From positions 1 through 45,342 of the IMG/VR virus record IMGVR_UViG_3300030616_000042: 45,342 nucleotides of DNA. The stretch is one strand, 5' to 3'. Shown here piece by piece: positions 39,441 through 45,342 of the stretch. This DNA comes from a virus. Under the pieces are notes generated by a model. That model searched no databases. It was not told where the DNA came from and saw only the letters and a program-made list of their open reading frames with translations. Position 1 is the first letter of the stretch, and each line of letters opens with the position of its first letter. Position numbers and translations under genes: made by a program.

Positions 39441-39469
39441 ATAATAACAGATATACCTTATTCTGTCAA
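39441..39469 (-). promoter_or_regulatory. Late-operon promoter
   Basis: Minus strand TTGACA (39469-39464), 17-bp spacer, TATTAT (39446-39441) with CTGT before the -10. Predicted start near 39434. It fires leftward into the terminase genes, back-to-back with the rightward promoter at 39593-39621. Confidence 0.8.
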
Positions 39470-39501
39470 GAGGGTAAACCTTAAATTTATGTTAAATATG
39501 T

Positions 39502-39518
39502 GTATTGTTTTGCAATAC
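39502..39518. promoter_or_regulatory. Inverted repeat between divergent promoters (candidate operator)
   Basis: GTATTG-N5-CAATAC, directly followed by TATAAT (39519-39524), in the 120-bp region between the two divergent promoters. Possible operator. The same region also has a 10-codon frame (39564-39596, MRKNLFLFSY) behind GAGGAG whose stop overlaps the -35 box of the rightward promoter; I do not call it a gene. Confidence 0.4.
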
Positions 39519-39592
39519 TATAATATTTTATTTTTAGTCTGTTTTCTTTTTTCCGAGGAGAAAATGAGAAAAAATCTTTTTTTATTTAGCTA

Positions 39593-39621
39593 TTGACAAA
39601 TCCATGAATGTATGTTATAAT
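39593..39621 (+). promoter_or_regulatory. Consensus promoter of the rightward operon
   Basis: TTGACA (39593-39598), 17-bp spacer, TATAAT (39616-39621): full consensus, preceded by the TATGT motif. Start near 39628, then GAGGGGG before ATG at 39660. Confidence 0.88.
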
Positions 39622-39659
39622 GTAGTACAATAACATTTCAAAACTGGTGAGGGGGTAAA

Positions 39660-40130
39660 ATGGAACACACAAAATTAAAAAAGGTAGCTTCGTGGCATGA
39701 TGATGAGATTTTACAAAATGAATTGGAGTACATCAGGGAACAAGTAAAGGAACAAGGGGAAGAGCATTGGGCTTATGGTTTAGATGATGATAAGATTATG
39801 GAAAACATTAGTACCGGTTCAATTTTTGAAATTGAAGCAGATACTCTAACAGAAACCATTAACGAATTATTTAAGGAACGCGGGGAGTATTGGCATGTTA
39901 AGGGCTATAATATGGGTTGGCTTAACAGAAATGGGGAAAAGTACGCTAAAATTACAGATTGGAACAGTTTACTTGAAGAGGTGTTTCCTAGGACTTCAGA
40001 CTTCAGCTTTGATATGTATTCTTATTATAAGGGATTCAAGCTAGTTGTCTATCATCATGACAGCCCAATGGGAGAACACTACATATTAAAGCCCATTAGT
40101 GCCGATAAATACGAAAAAGAGATAAACTGA
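39660..40130 (+). CDS. First gene of rightward operon (156 aa), unknown
   Basis: Acidic, Trp/Tyr-rich protein (SWHDDEILQNELEYIREQVK, HWAYGLDDDKIMENI, GYNMGWLNRNGEKYAKI). Ribosome binding site GAGGGGG. Being first behind a consensus promoter and acidic, it may be a DNA mimic or host-factor inhibitor; this is speculation from composition. No recognised family. Confidence 0.6.
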   Translation: MEHTKLKKVASWHDDEILQNELEYIREQVKEQGEEHWAYGLDDDKIMENISTGSIFEIEADTLTETINELFKERGEYWHVKGYNMGWLNRNGEKYAKITDWNSLLEEVFPRTSDFSFDMYSYYKGFKLVVYHHDSPMGEHYILKPISADKYEKEIN

Positions 40131-40137
40131 CTCCCTC

Positions 40138-40163
40138 TAAGGCACATCTTAGGGTGTGTCTTA
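40138..40163 (+). promoter_or_regulatory. Intergenic hairpin 1 of the rightward operon
   Basis: TAAGGCACA (40138-40146) pairs with TGTGTCTTA (40155-40163) with one G-U pair and an 8-nt loop, just after the first gene. No U-run. The following TAGTTAAATT recurs after hairpin 2. Confidence 0.5.
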
Positions 40164-40197
40164 ATAGGTAGTTAAATTATATTACAAGGGGGGTTTT

Positions 40198-40608
40198 ATG
40201 GTAACAGCTACAAAAGGATTAAGGGAACAGTTAAAGGATTTAAGAGAAAGGGAAACAGGGTTGAGATTAGAAGTAATCACGGAAGTAATTGATTGCTCTT
40301 CTAATGATGATGAAGTGCAGGGCTTTTTTGAGGATCTAGCCCGGCATGGTTGTATCTCGGGTATGGTTGGCGGTTTAATATACTATGCCGATACTGTTAG
40401 ATTTTATGATACATACGAGGACGAGATAGAAAATTTATTAGAAGATACCAGGGAACAAATGGGCTATAAAAACAGGATTGAGATGATAGCTTCATTAAAT
40501 GGGGCGGATAACGTGGGTAGTATAGAACAGGAAAAAAATCTATTATCATGGTTTGCGTTTGAAGAAACAGCCCGAACAATAGCGGGCGAATTGGGGCTTG
40601 AGATTTAA
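40198..40608 (+). CDS. Hypothetical protein, DUF7222-like (136 aa)
   Basis: Helical. RHGCISGMVGGLIYYADTVRF and LLSWFAFEETARTIAGELGL resemble, from memory, a family of small phage/plasmid proteins (DUF7222) often found among early or anti-defence genes; this is low certainty. GGGGGG before ATG. Second gene of the rightward operon. Confidence 0.6.
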   Translation: MVTATKGLREQLKDLRERETGLRLEVITEVIDCSSNDDEVQGFFEDLARHGCISGMVGGLIYYADTVRFYDTYEDEIENLLEDTREQMGYKNRIEMIASLNGADNVGSIEQEKNLLSWFAFEETARTIAGELGLEI

Positions 40609-40648
40609 CTATTTACCCGTATTCTAAAGGGGTACGGGCTAAGTAGTT
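40607..40648 (+). promoter_or_regulatory. Intergenic hairpin 2 of the rightward operon
   Basis: AACTATTTACCCGTA pairs with TACGGGCTAAGTAGTT (about 15 pairs with one G-U and one bulged C). It overlaps the stop codon of the preceding gene. Like hairpin 1 it is followed by TAGTTAAATT and a GGGGG ribosome binding site. Confidence 0.6.
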
Positions 40649-40672
40649 AAATTTAACAGGGGGTGTGGTAAT

Positions 40673-40855
40673 ATGAACAAGAAAGATTTAGCAAGAGATG
40701 AATTTGAACAGTTGCTTAATGATGATGAGGATTTTTTTCTTCAGTATGGCAATCAATTATATACTGATGAAAACGGAAAGCCAATTTACAATGAGGCAGA
40801 TTTTAAGGAGTGGTATCAAGACGTATATTTAAACGCTAAACAATGGAATAGATAA
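40673..40855 (+). CDS. Small acidic protein (60 aa)
   Basis: Acidic, Asp/Glu/Tyr-rich (DEFEQLLNDDEDFFLQYG, ADFKEWYQDVYLNAKQW). ATG preceded by GGGGGTGTGGTAAT. Third gene in the operon. Composition again suggests DNA mimicry or protein inhibition, but this is not shown. Confidence 0.55.
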   Translation: MNKKDLARDEFEQLLNDDEDFFLQYGNQLYTDENGKPIYNEADFKEWYQDVYLNAKQWNR

Positions 40856-40865
40856 GGGGGGGGTT

Positions 40866-41036
40866 ATGGCTAAATGGATTGATTTACTCAAGTTTAAGCT
40901 GTTAAGCGGACGTCCGGTCATTAACATAGGTCATGAGCGGTTCACATGGGTTGAAGTTAAAGATTTATACGATCGGCTGCTAAGAGGCGAACAGACTGAT
41001 AGAGAAGAAGAATTATTAAAGATTGCTTTAATTTAA
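40866..41036 (+). CDS. Small protein (56 aa)
   Basis: ATG at 40866 behind a run of GGGGGGGG. Amphipathic helical sequence MAKWIDLLKFKLLSGRPVIN, then HERFTWVEVKDLYDRLLRGE. Next ATG follows 10 bases after the stop. Unrecognised. Confidence 0.6.
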   Translation: MAKWIDLLKFKLLSGRPVINIGHERFTWVEVKDLYDRLLRGEQTDREEELLKIALI

Positions 41037-41046
41037 GGGGGGTAGC

Positions 41047-41223
41047 ATGGCTAAATACAAAAATATCAAATGGAAGTTTGTGCCCTATACTTCGGCATGG
41101 TATGGCTTGTTAGTGTATCAGGGTAGAAAGCAGATAGCAGACCATAGGTTTAATACTATGGAAGATAGACAAAATTGGATAGATAATGCCATAGAAGAGG
41201 CGAAAAGAATTACTAATAATTAA
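41047..41223 (+). CDS. Small protein (58 aa)
   Basis: MAKYKNIKWKFVPYTSAWYG, then DRQNWIDNAIEEAKRITNN: a beta-strand followed by a helix, the typical build of small phage regulators. GGGGGGT before the start. Not recognised. Confidence 0.6.
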   Translation: MAKYKNIKWKFVPYTSAWYGLLVYQGRKQIADHRFNTMEDRQNWIDNAIEEAKRITNN

Positions 41224-41233
41224 AGGGGGAAAC

Positions 41234-41377
41234 GTGGATTATTATTTGATACGTATTTGTGCCTGGTGCGGTAAAATTATAGGCAAAAAAGCCTGTAAAT
41301 ATAAACCGGCTAAAGGTGAGAATTTCACTCATGGAATGTGTAAGGAATGTCTAAAAAAGAGGGAAGAAAATGGATAA
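41234..41377 (+). CDS. Zinc-ribbon peptide (47 aa), GTG start
   Basis: GTG at 41234 with GGGGG five bases upstream. ICAWCGKIIGKKACKYKPAK and THGMCKECLKK give CxxC...CxxC with the THGxC motif frequent in small phage zinc ribbons. Overlaps the next gene by 8 bp. Confidence 0.6.
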   Translation: MDYYLIRICAWCGKIIGKKACKYKPAKGENFTHGMCKECLKKREENG

Positions 41378-41555
41378 AAAGCTACTAAGTTTAATGTTTC
41401 AATGTCTGTATGAATGTAAGGCCCAGGGTATAAGGGCGTGGCCTAAAAGACGGATTTACTGTGCAAAGGCCTTTAGAAAGTCCGGGTATAATCTAGTATA
41501 TACCACGGATCAGTTTATTGAAGCATGGGAATTTGCTAAAGAGGTGAAGAGATAA
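41370..41555 (+). CDS. Small basic protein (61 aa)
   Basis: MDKKLLSLMFQCLYECKAQG, then YNLVYTTDQFIEAWEFAKEV. Helical, two Cys. Sits between the zinc peptide and the 21-aa frame. Unrecognised. Confidence 0.55.
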   Translation: MDKKLLSLMFQCLYECKAQGIRAWPKRRIYCAKAFRKSGYNLVYTTDQFIEAWEFAKEVKR

Positions 41556-41566
41556 AAGGGGGCTAA

Positions 41567-41632
41567 ATGAGAATTAAACTTCAAAGAGTTGATGGAAAAT
41601 GGGTTTTAATAGTTTATAGGAGGACAAAATGA
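41567..41632 (+). CDS. 21-aa peptide upstream of RHH gene
   Basis: MRIKLQRVDGKWVLIVYRRT-K; ATG behind GGGGG, stop overlapping the ATGA of the next gene. Its last codons contain the AGGAGG ribosome binding site of the RHH gene, so it probably couples translation of that gene. Confidence 0.5.
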   Translation: MRIKLQRVDGKWVLIVYRRTK

Positions 41633-41808
41633 AAAATAACAGTTTTTCGGTAAGGCTTTCGGATCAAGAGTTAAGTATTATACGCAAAACCGCTCAAAGT
41701 GAGGGTATAAGCGTAGGAAGATTGTTTGTTAAGGTGGTTACAGCTTACAATACTATTATGAAGGATTATTGCTCACAATGTGGGCGTAGGCTGCCTTCGA
41801 ACAAATAG
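41629..41808 (+). CDS. Ribbon-helix-helix (CopG/Arc-like) regulator (59 aa)
   Basis: SFSVRLSDQELSIIRKTAQS (strand and first helix) and ISVGRLFVKVVTAYN (second helix) are the standard ribbon-helix-helix pattern; such dimers repress promoters by binding inverted repeats. A C-terminal YCSQCGRRLP adds a Cys pair that may bind metal with a partner. Best ribosome binding site of the operon (AGGAGG). A natural candidate for autoregulating the divergent promoters at 39.4-39.6 kb. Its 3' 53 bp overlap a minus-strand gene. Confidence 0.75.
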   Translation: MKNNSFSVRLSDQELSIIRKTAQSEGISVGRLFVKVVTAYNTIMKDYCSQCGRRLPSNK

Positions 41809-41923
41809 GACACTTAATTCTACTGCCCCAGGTGTATAGACTCTTATTACATTTGGGGCATTTTACTGTCTGGTATTTACTTTTCTTTGGCTCTCTTTTT
41901 GTCTTCCTGGCTCTTCCTCTCAT
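41756..41923 (-). CDS. Zinc-ribbon protein (55 aa), antisense-overlapping
   Basis: ATG at 41923 with GGAG eight bases upstream, inside the 3' end of the radical SAM gene in another frame. Basic N-terminus (RGRARKTKREPKKSKY), then VKCPKCNKSLYTWGSRIKCP followed by IC: a C4 zinc ribbon of the kind found in small phage regulators such as Com. The last 53 bp run antisense to the ribbon-helix-helix gene. Last gene of the leftward transcript. Confidence 0.65.
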   Translation of the reverse strand: MRGRARKTKREPKKSKYQTVKCPKCNKSLYTWGSRIKCPICSKAAYAHIVSNNPS

Positions 41924-42851
41924 CTGTCCACTCCTTTAATATTATTTTTATGGTTTCATAGTCTAGCCCTATTGTTTCATTAGTAGTGTTTTGTAATAGA
42001 TTTCTACATATATCACAATGCCTTTTATTTATCAGATCTTCCCATGTTACAGCTTTATATTTACCATATTTCATACAGCAAGAGTCATACGTTCCGTCAG
42101 GCAATACTATACACATATATCTTCCGAATTGGCATTTTGGGTAGCCGACACATCTATTGTATATGTATTCATCATGCCTTATTGAAGTTTTTAACATTCT
42201 GTTTATTATATGGGTTGGCTTTATTATGGGGTATTCTTTTTTGTATTCTTTAGTTTGTTCCCAGAACCTAAAAGTTTCTTCCATAGACAAGGCATCTTCA
42301 TACCCGCCTACACATTCCGCCGGCAGTATCTTTGCCCCTATCTTCCTTGCATATTCCAGGGCAGGCCTGTATTCTTTTATGTTGTTCTTGGTTACAGTAA
42401 ATATAAGTGATACCTTTATGCCCTTGCTAAGTGCCATCTCAATATTGTCTAATATCCTGTTTTTGGTTCCGGGTTTACGGTCTATCTCATTCGGATAGCT
42501 TACAAATACCCTTCCTATGTCTTTGATAGTATCTATATGTTTGTGTATATTTGTTCCATTTGTTATTAGATTGCAGATACATTTCTTTTCCAGTATATGA
42601 TTGATTATTCTATCTATACCCTTTTTTAATAATGGCTCTCCGCCTAATATTGAAAATACCCTTGTGCCTAGACTATATAATTGGTCTATTCTAGCTATCC
42701 ATTCTTCTGTGGTTAATTCTTTAGAGGTCTTTTTTACATAACAATACTTACAGTTCATATTACACTTGTTCGTTATGTATAGTTCCACTATATAGGGGAT
42801 TTTCTTGCCTAATAACTTCGCTTTGATAAGCGGATATACTATATCTATCAT
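41877..42851 (-). CDS. Radical SAM protein with SPASM-like C-terminus
   Basis: 324 aa from ATG at 42851 (GGAGG four bases before). CNMNCKYC (Cys30, 34, 37) binds the catalytic [4Fe-4S] cluster, and ILGGEPLLKKG is the GGE motif that binds AdoMet. The C-terminal Cys set (CVGYPKC, YMC, CCMKYG, CDIC) is SPASM-like and should hold an auxiliary cluster, used for peptide or sugar substrates. It is rare in phages. Paired directly with a glycosyltransferase gene (4-bp overlap), so substrate modification of a glycan or peptide at the cell surface is plausible; which one is unknown. Confidence 0.85.
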   Translation of the reverse strand: MIDIVYPLIKAKLLGKKIPYIVELYITNKCNMNCKYCYVKKTSKELTTEEWIARIDQLYSLGTRVFSILGGEPLLKKGIDRIINHILEKKCICNLITNGTNIHKHIDTIKDIGRVFVSYPNEIDRKPGTKNRILDNIEMALSKGIKVSLIFTVTKNNIKEYRPALEYARKIGAKILPAECVGGYEDALSMEETFRFWEQTKEYKKEYPIIKPTHIINRMLKTSIRHDEYIYNRCVGYPKCQFGRYMCIVLPDGTYDSCCMKYGKYKAVTWEDLINKRHCDICRNLLQNTTNETIGLDYETIKIILKEWTDERKSQEDKKRAKEK

Positions 42852-43846
42852 CTGTCCTCCAATATTCTGGCTGTTTCTTTGGCACATTTCTTCCAGCTAA
42901 ATTCTCTGGCCCGTTCTACACTCTTCCATGACATATCTAGTTGTAGCTTGCTAGAGTTTAATACCTGTTTTATTGCCTGGCGTAATTCTTCCGTGTTATA
43001 GGGGTTTACATATATCGGGGCGTACCCGCCTATGTCAGGCAATACACTAAGACTTGATGTAATACACGGCACCCCACAGGCCATGGCTTCAAGTAACGGC
43101 AGACAATATCCGTCATAACTCGGTATGGTTACAAAAAGACTCGCCCCGGAATATAGATAGGGCATATCCTCCTGGGGTACATGTTCATAGTGGATCGCCC
43201 CTCTTATGTCTATATTACACGGGTTTTGGCCTATTAATACTAATTTGGCATCTATATCCTTACAGGCCCGGACAATCCTATCTACATGACGTCTCTTGAA
43301 CATAGAGCCTACGTTCAAGACGTATCTGCCCTTTATGTTATATTTGCGTTGTACCTCATTATCTATTCTGGGGTAGTAAAATTCGTCCACTCCTAATGGA
43401 ATGACTTTTATCTTTTTGTCCGGCACGTTGTAGTATTTCATTATTTCGGTCTTAGAGTGGTTACAGTCTGTTATTATTGTACGAGCCTTTTTTACTGATA
43501 GTCTTACCCTATGTCTTATGTATCTGGTAAAAGACTTATCATACCATTCGGGGTGGCTTTCAAAGGATATATCATGTATGGTTACTACGGAGTCAGTCAA
43601 TACAAAATAGGGTAAAAAGTAATAAGGTGAAAAGAAGGTGTCTATTTTTAACATCTCTTTCGGCATGGTGTATAAGTTCCAAGGCCTCTTAGGTCTTACA
43701 AGCCGGCAGTCAAATCGCTCATATCCTAATGGAATACTATCCCTAAAGTATAGCCTGCATCCATGCCAATACTTTAATAGGTTGCTTAAATATGTCTTTA
43801 CTCCCCCGAAACCGCCCTCTAATACTGTGGCATCTATTCCTATCAT
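42848..43846 (-). CDS. GT4-family glycosyltransferase
   Basis: 332 aa GT-B enzyme. N-terminal GGFGGVKTYLSNLL, TIHDISFESHPEWYD and SKTEIMKYYNVPDKKIKVIP (interdomain), then YDGYCLPLLEAMACGVPCI, the GT4 nucleotide-sugar motif (D-x7-E in place of the usual E-x7-E). Such enzymes transfer hexoses to lipids, glycans or DNA bases; the target here is not evident. Together with the 107-aa membrane protein and radical SAM gene it may alter the host surface and block superinfection. Confidence 0.88.
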   Translation of the reverse strand: MIGIDATVLEGGFGGVKTYLSNLLKYWHGCRLYFRDSIPLGYERFDCRLVRPKRPWNLYTMPKEMLKIDTFFSPYYFLPYFVLTDSVVTIHDISFESHPEWYDKSFTRYIRHRVRLSVKKARTIITDCNHSKTEIMKYYNVPDKKIKVIPLGVDEFYYPRIDNEVQRKYNIKGRYVLNVGSMFKRRHVDRIVRACKDIDAKLVLIGQNPCNIDIRGAIHYEHVPQEDMPYLYSGASLFVTIPSYDGYCLPLLEAMACGVPCITSSLSVLPDIGGYAPIYVNPYNTEELRQAIKQVLNSSKLQLDMSWKSVERAREFSWKKCAKETARILEDR

Positions 43847-44166
43847 TTTTCCCTCGTCTGGTCTAATATTTTCAGCATTGTTTCATTTCTTTCGTTGTGT
43901 ATTAAGACCTCTGTTTTCATTATACCTAACATATCGTATAAAGTCCCTATTAGTAAGGCAACCAAAAATCCCACAAAGACTATACCTACCATAAGCCATT
44001 TACTCTGTATATTAAAGACTTTGTATATTACTAACATCTGTAATACAAAGTTCGCTATACCAGTAAATTGTAATGCAAGTTTGAACCTGAACCATTGTAA
44101 TGTAAGTCCATATCTTATACCATGTCTTTTGGGCATCTCTACGCTTAGTTCTGAATTGTATTTCAC
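43843..44166 (-). CDS. Two-helix membrane protein (107 aa)
   Basis: Two membrane spans (about 34-50 and 57-79; FTGIANFVLQMLVIYKVF and WLMVGIVFVGFLVALLIGTL) with basic flanks. It overlaps both neighbours by 4 bp, so it is co-translated with the glycosyltransferase and may anchor it. No family recognised. Confidence 0.65.
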   Translation of the reverse strand: MKYNSELSVEMPKRHGIRYGLTLQWFRFKLALQFTGIANFVLQMLVIYKVFNIQSKWLMVGIVFVGFLVALLIGTLYDMLGIMKTEVLIHNERNETMLKILDQTREK

Positions 44167-44948
44167 ATATCCTCCAGTATTTTGATAGCTTCGTCTATAC
44201 CTCTATCAAACTCTATTTCATAATCATAATTATCATTCTCCCACATAGTTTCATCTTTTGGATTAACTTTCAGGTCTTCCAACCTCCCCTTGATATTGTT
44301 GATTAGAGATGATTTGTATTCACTTATAACACATTTATTTATATTCTGTCCGTATTCAAATATCATTGAGTATTTTTCTTCGCTTGTTATAAGGTTATTG
44401 CTAATTAGTTCACCTATAAGCATTGATAACGCTTCAAATAATTCACTTTCCCATTTTTCCATTTCATCTTTCACGAATATCTTTTCTATATCCCCCTCTT
44501 TGACCTCTTGCTTGACGTTATCGGGATAATATAAATGGTCACATTTCCCTGTTGGATTTCTGATTGCAGTATCCCCTCCACATACAGGACATACTTTATC
44601 CCATATCTCACACTTCCTTTCCTCTTGCTTACCCTCTTTGTGAGTAATTTTACTATGTTTATTGAGTATTTTCTCTTTGTGCCTTACACTACACTTTATG
44701 TTTTCTTGAGCTTTTGTAGTGTATGGCTTCTCTTTGTGTTCTGTGTCTATCGGACACTTATCAATATTGCATTCTCCAAGTATATCACAACATCCTATAC
44801 CATGCGTAGATTTGAAATGCTTACACTCTTTGTGTTCTGTCTTATAGTAACCATGCCCATCAAAACCCTCTTTCATCTCCTCTGATGATATTACCTTGTC
44901 CTTCTTGTTATTTAGTCTCTTTAGTGCTATCTCTTTGTCCTTACTCAT
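44163..44948 (-). CDS. Cys-rich zinc-binding hypothetical protein (261 aa)
   Basis: Begins with IALKRLNNKKDKVISS as in the 70-aa protein at 354-566. Then a Cys/His-rich part (HKECKHF, GCCDILGECNIDKCP), HKE repeats, a second module CEIWDKVCPVCGG, and a helical C-terminal domain (LFEALSMLIGELISNNLITS). Part is identical to the protein at 1-357, so this is the second strain version of the locus. Possibly nucleic-acid binding; unrecognised. Confidence 0.6.
   Translation of the reverse strand: MSKDKEIALKRLNNKKDKVISSEEMKEGFDGHGYYKTEHKECKHFKSTHGIGCCDILGECNIDKCPIDTEHKEKPYTTKAQENIKCSVRHKEKILNKHSKITHKEGKQEERKCEIWDKVCPVCGGDTAIRNPTGKCDHLYYPDNVKQEVKEGDIEKIFVKDEMEKWESELFEALSMLIGELISNNLITSEEKYSMIFEYGQNINKCVISEYKSSLINNIKGRLEDLKVNPKDETMWENDNYDYEIEFDRGIDEAIKILEDM
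44619..44745. repeat. Terminal overlap copy A2 (equals 1-127)
   Basis: Exact match to the first 127 bp of the window, within the 44163-44948 gene. It contains four spaced CTCTTTGTG/CTCTTTGTG-like words encoding the HKE motifs. Confidence 0.95.
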
Positions 44949-45217
44949 TTTTGCCTCCGTTTCATTTTATCTAATTTATCTTGATTTCTTACATTTCTTA
45001 TGCATTCCCTTTCGGCTTTCATAAACATACTTATTATTTTATTGACAAATTTATATGCTTTCGTTTTCCCTTTAATTGTTACCCTATACCCTAAATCCTT
45101 GCTTTCTTTTCCGTAAACTTCTTTCCAATGAGGACTGCGTTTTAACTGTTTGAATATTGTGAAATCAACTATTATAATATACCGATTATCTCTCTTGTCA
45201 ATAAAACATCTTGTCAT
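44945..45217 (-). CDS. Small basic protein (90 aa), variant-locus gene
   Basis: ATG at 45217 behind GGGGGGAG; the GTG three bases earlier is too close to that site. Alpha/beta N-terminal part (YIIIVDFTIFKQLKRSPHW, YRVTIKGKTKAYKFVNKIIS) and a basic C-terminal helix. It occupies the place that the unrelated 70-aa gene has in the other version of the locus (354-566). Unrecognised. Confidence 0.6.
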   Translation of the reverse strand: MTRCFIDKRDNRYIIIVDFTIFKQLKRSPHWKEVYGKESKDLGYRVTIKGKTKAYKFVNKIISMFMKAERECIRNVRNQDKLDKMKRRQK

Positions 45218-45230
45218 CACTCCCCCCTTT

Positions 45231-45342
45231 AGTCCTTTGTTAGATTTTAACCCCTGTCCCCATCTTCTAATATATCCGTTTATAGAGTGCTAATTATCTC
45301 TCTTACTACGTTTACCGTTACTCCGTTCCCGCATAATTTATA
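45231..45342. repeat. Terminal overlap copy B2 (equals 580-691)
   Basis: The final 112 bp of the window repeat 580-691 exactly, including the last 63 bp of the methyltransferase gene. Confidence 0.95.
45280..45342 (-). CDS. dcm: C5-methyltransferase, C-terminal end only (overlap copy)
   Basis: Last 20 codons plus stop of the methyltransferase whose complete copy is at 629-1969 (CGNGVTVNVVREIISTL end). Partial because the window ends here; it is the wrap-around overlap and not a second gene. Confidence 0.9.
   Translation of the reverse strand, partial: YKLCGNGVTVNVVREIISTL

Noticed and set aside
44619-44960. CTCTTTGTG words as a tandem repeat array
   Set aside because: They are irregularly spaced and each encodes part of the HKE motif, so they are better explained as protein-level repeats.
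45040-45200. TTGACA/TATAAT-like pairs inside the 44945-45217 gene
   Set aside because: Spacers are 19 bp or the -10 is missing, and they lie in coding sequence; not convincing promoters.
1-45342. CRISPR array, tRNA genes, integrase or attachment site
   Set aside because: No regularly spaced repeats, cloverleaf sequences or recombinase motifs were seen on reading; a tRNAscan or profile search could still find something missed.

Overview
The window is an essentially complete, AT-rich genome of a short-tailed (podovirus-like) double-stranded DNA bacteriophage. A small terminase, ATPase/nuclease large terminase, portal, scaffold, HK97-like capsid, head-tail adaptor, beta-rich tail stopper and a 2064-residue ejected polyvalent protein are all present, but no tail tape measure or sheath, integrase, DNA polymerase or tRNA was recognised. 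The host is probably a Gram-negative bacterium: position 2208-2597 encodes a unimolecular spanin (lipobox plus C-terminal membrane helix), promoters are sigma70-like, and ribosome binding sites are canonical GGAGG types. I cannot name the host taxon.

The ends overlap. Positions 1-127 equal 44619-44745 and 580-691 equal 45231-45342, with related but different sequence between, so the molecule is probably circular or circularly permuted (about 44.6 kb) and the two ends hold alternative strain versions of one locus.

Layout, mostly on the minus strand. (a) 39.4 kb down to 11.4 kb: late operon. It starts at a consensus promoter (39441-39469), passes a leader terminator (39369-39425), then runs terminases, portal, scaffold, two decoration-like paralogues, capsid, tail genes, ejection proteins, the NlpC/P60 lysin and membrane proteins, and ends at a terminator (11397-11439). 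(b) 11.4 kb down to 1 and, wrapped around, 45.2 to 41.8 kb: early/middle leftward genes. These cover replication and recombination (replisome organiser, SSB-like protein, PD-(D/E)XK nucleases), three DNA methyltransferases, HNH nucleases, many small zinc-ribbon proteins, the spanin, and a distal radical SAM/glycosyltransferase pair. (c) 39.6 to 41.8 kb: a rightward operon of nine small genes behind its own consensus promoter, ending with a ribbon-helix-helix regulator.

The most striking feature is the tail block 21907-29852. All ten genes encode membrane-targeted products: eight have cleavable Sec-type signal peptides, including the head-tail adaptor and the tail stopper, and two are small membrane proteins. 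Tail components with export signals are not what is expected of a phage whose head is filled in the cytoplasm. Other unusual features are an HNH endonuclease gene nested in a different frame inside the C5-methyltransferase gene, and a 20-nt element shared, in complementary orientation, by the late leader hairpin and the late terminator loop.
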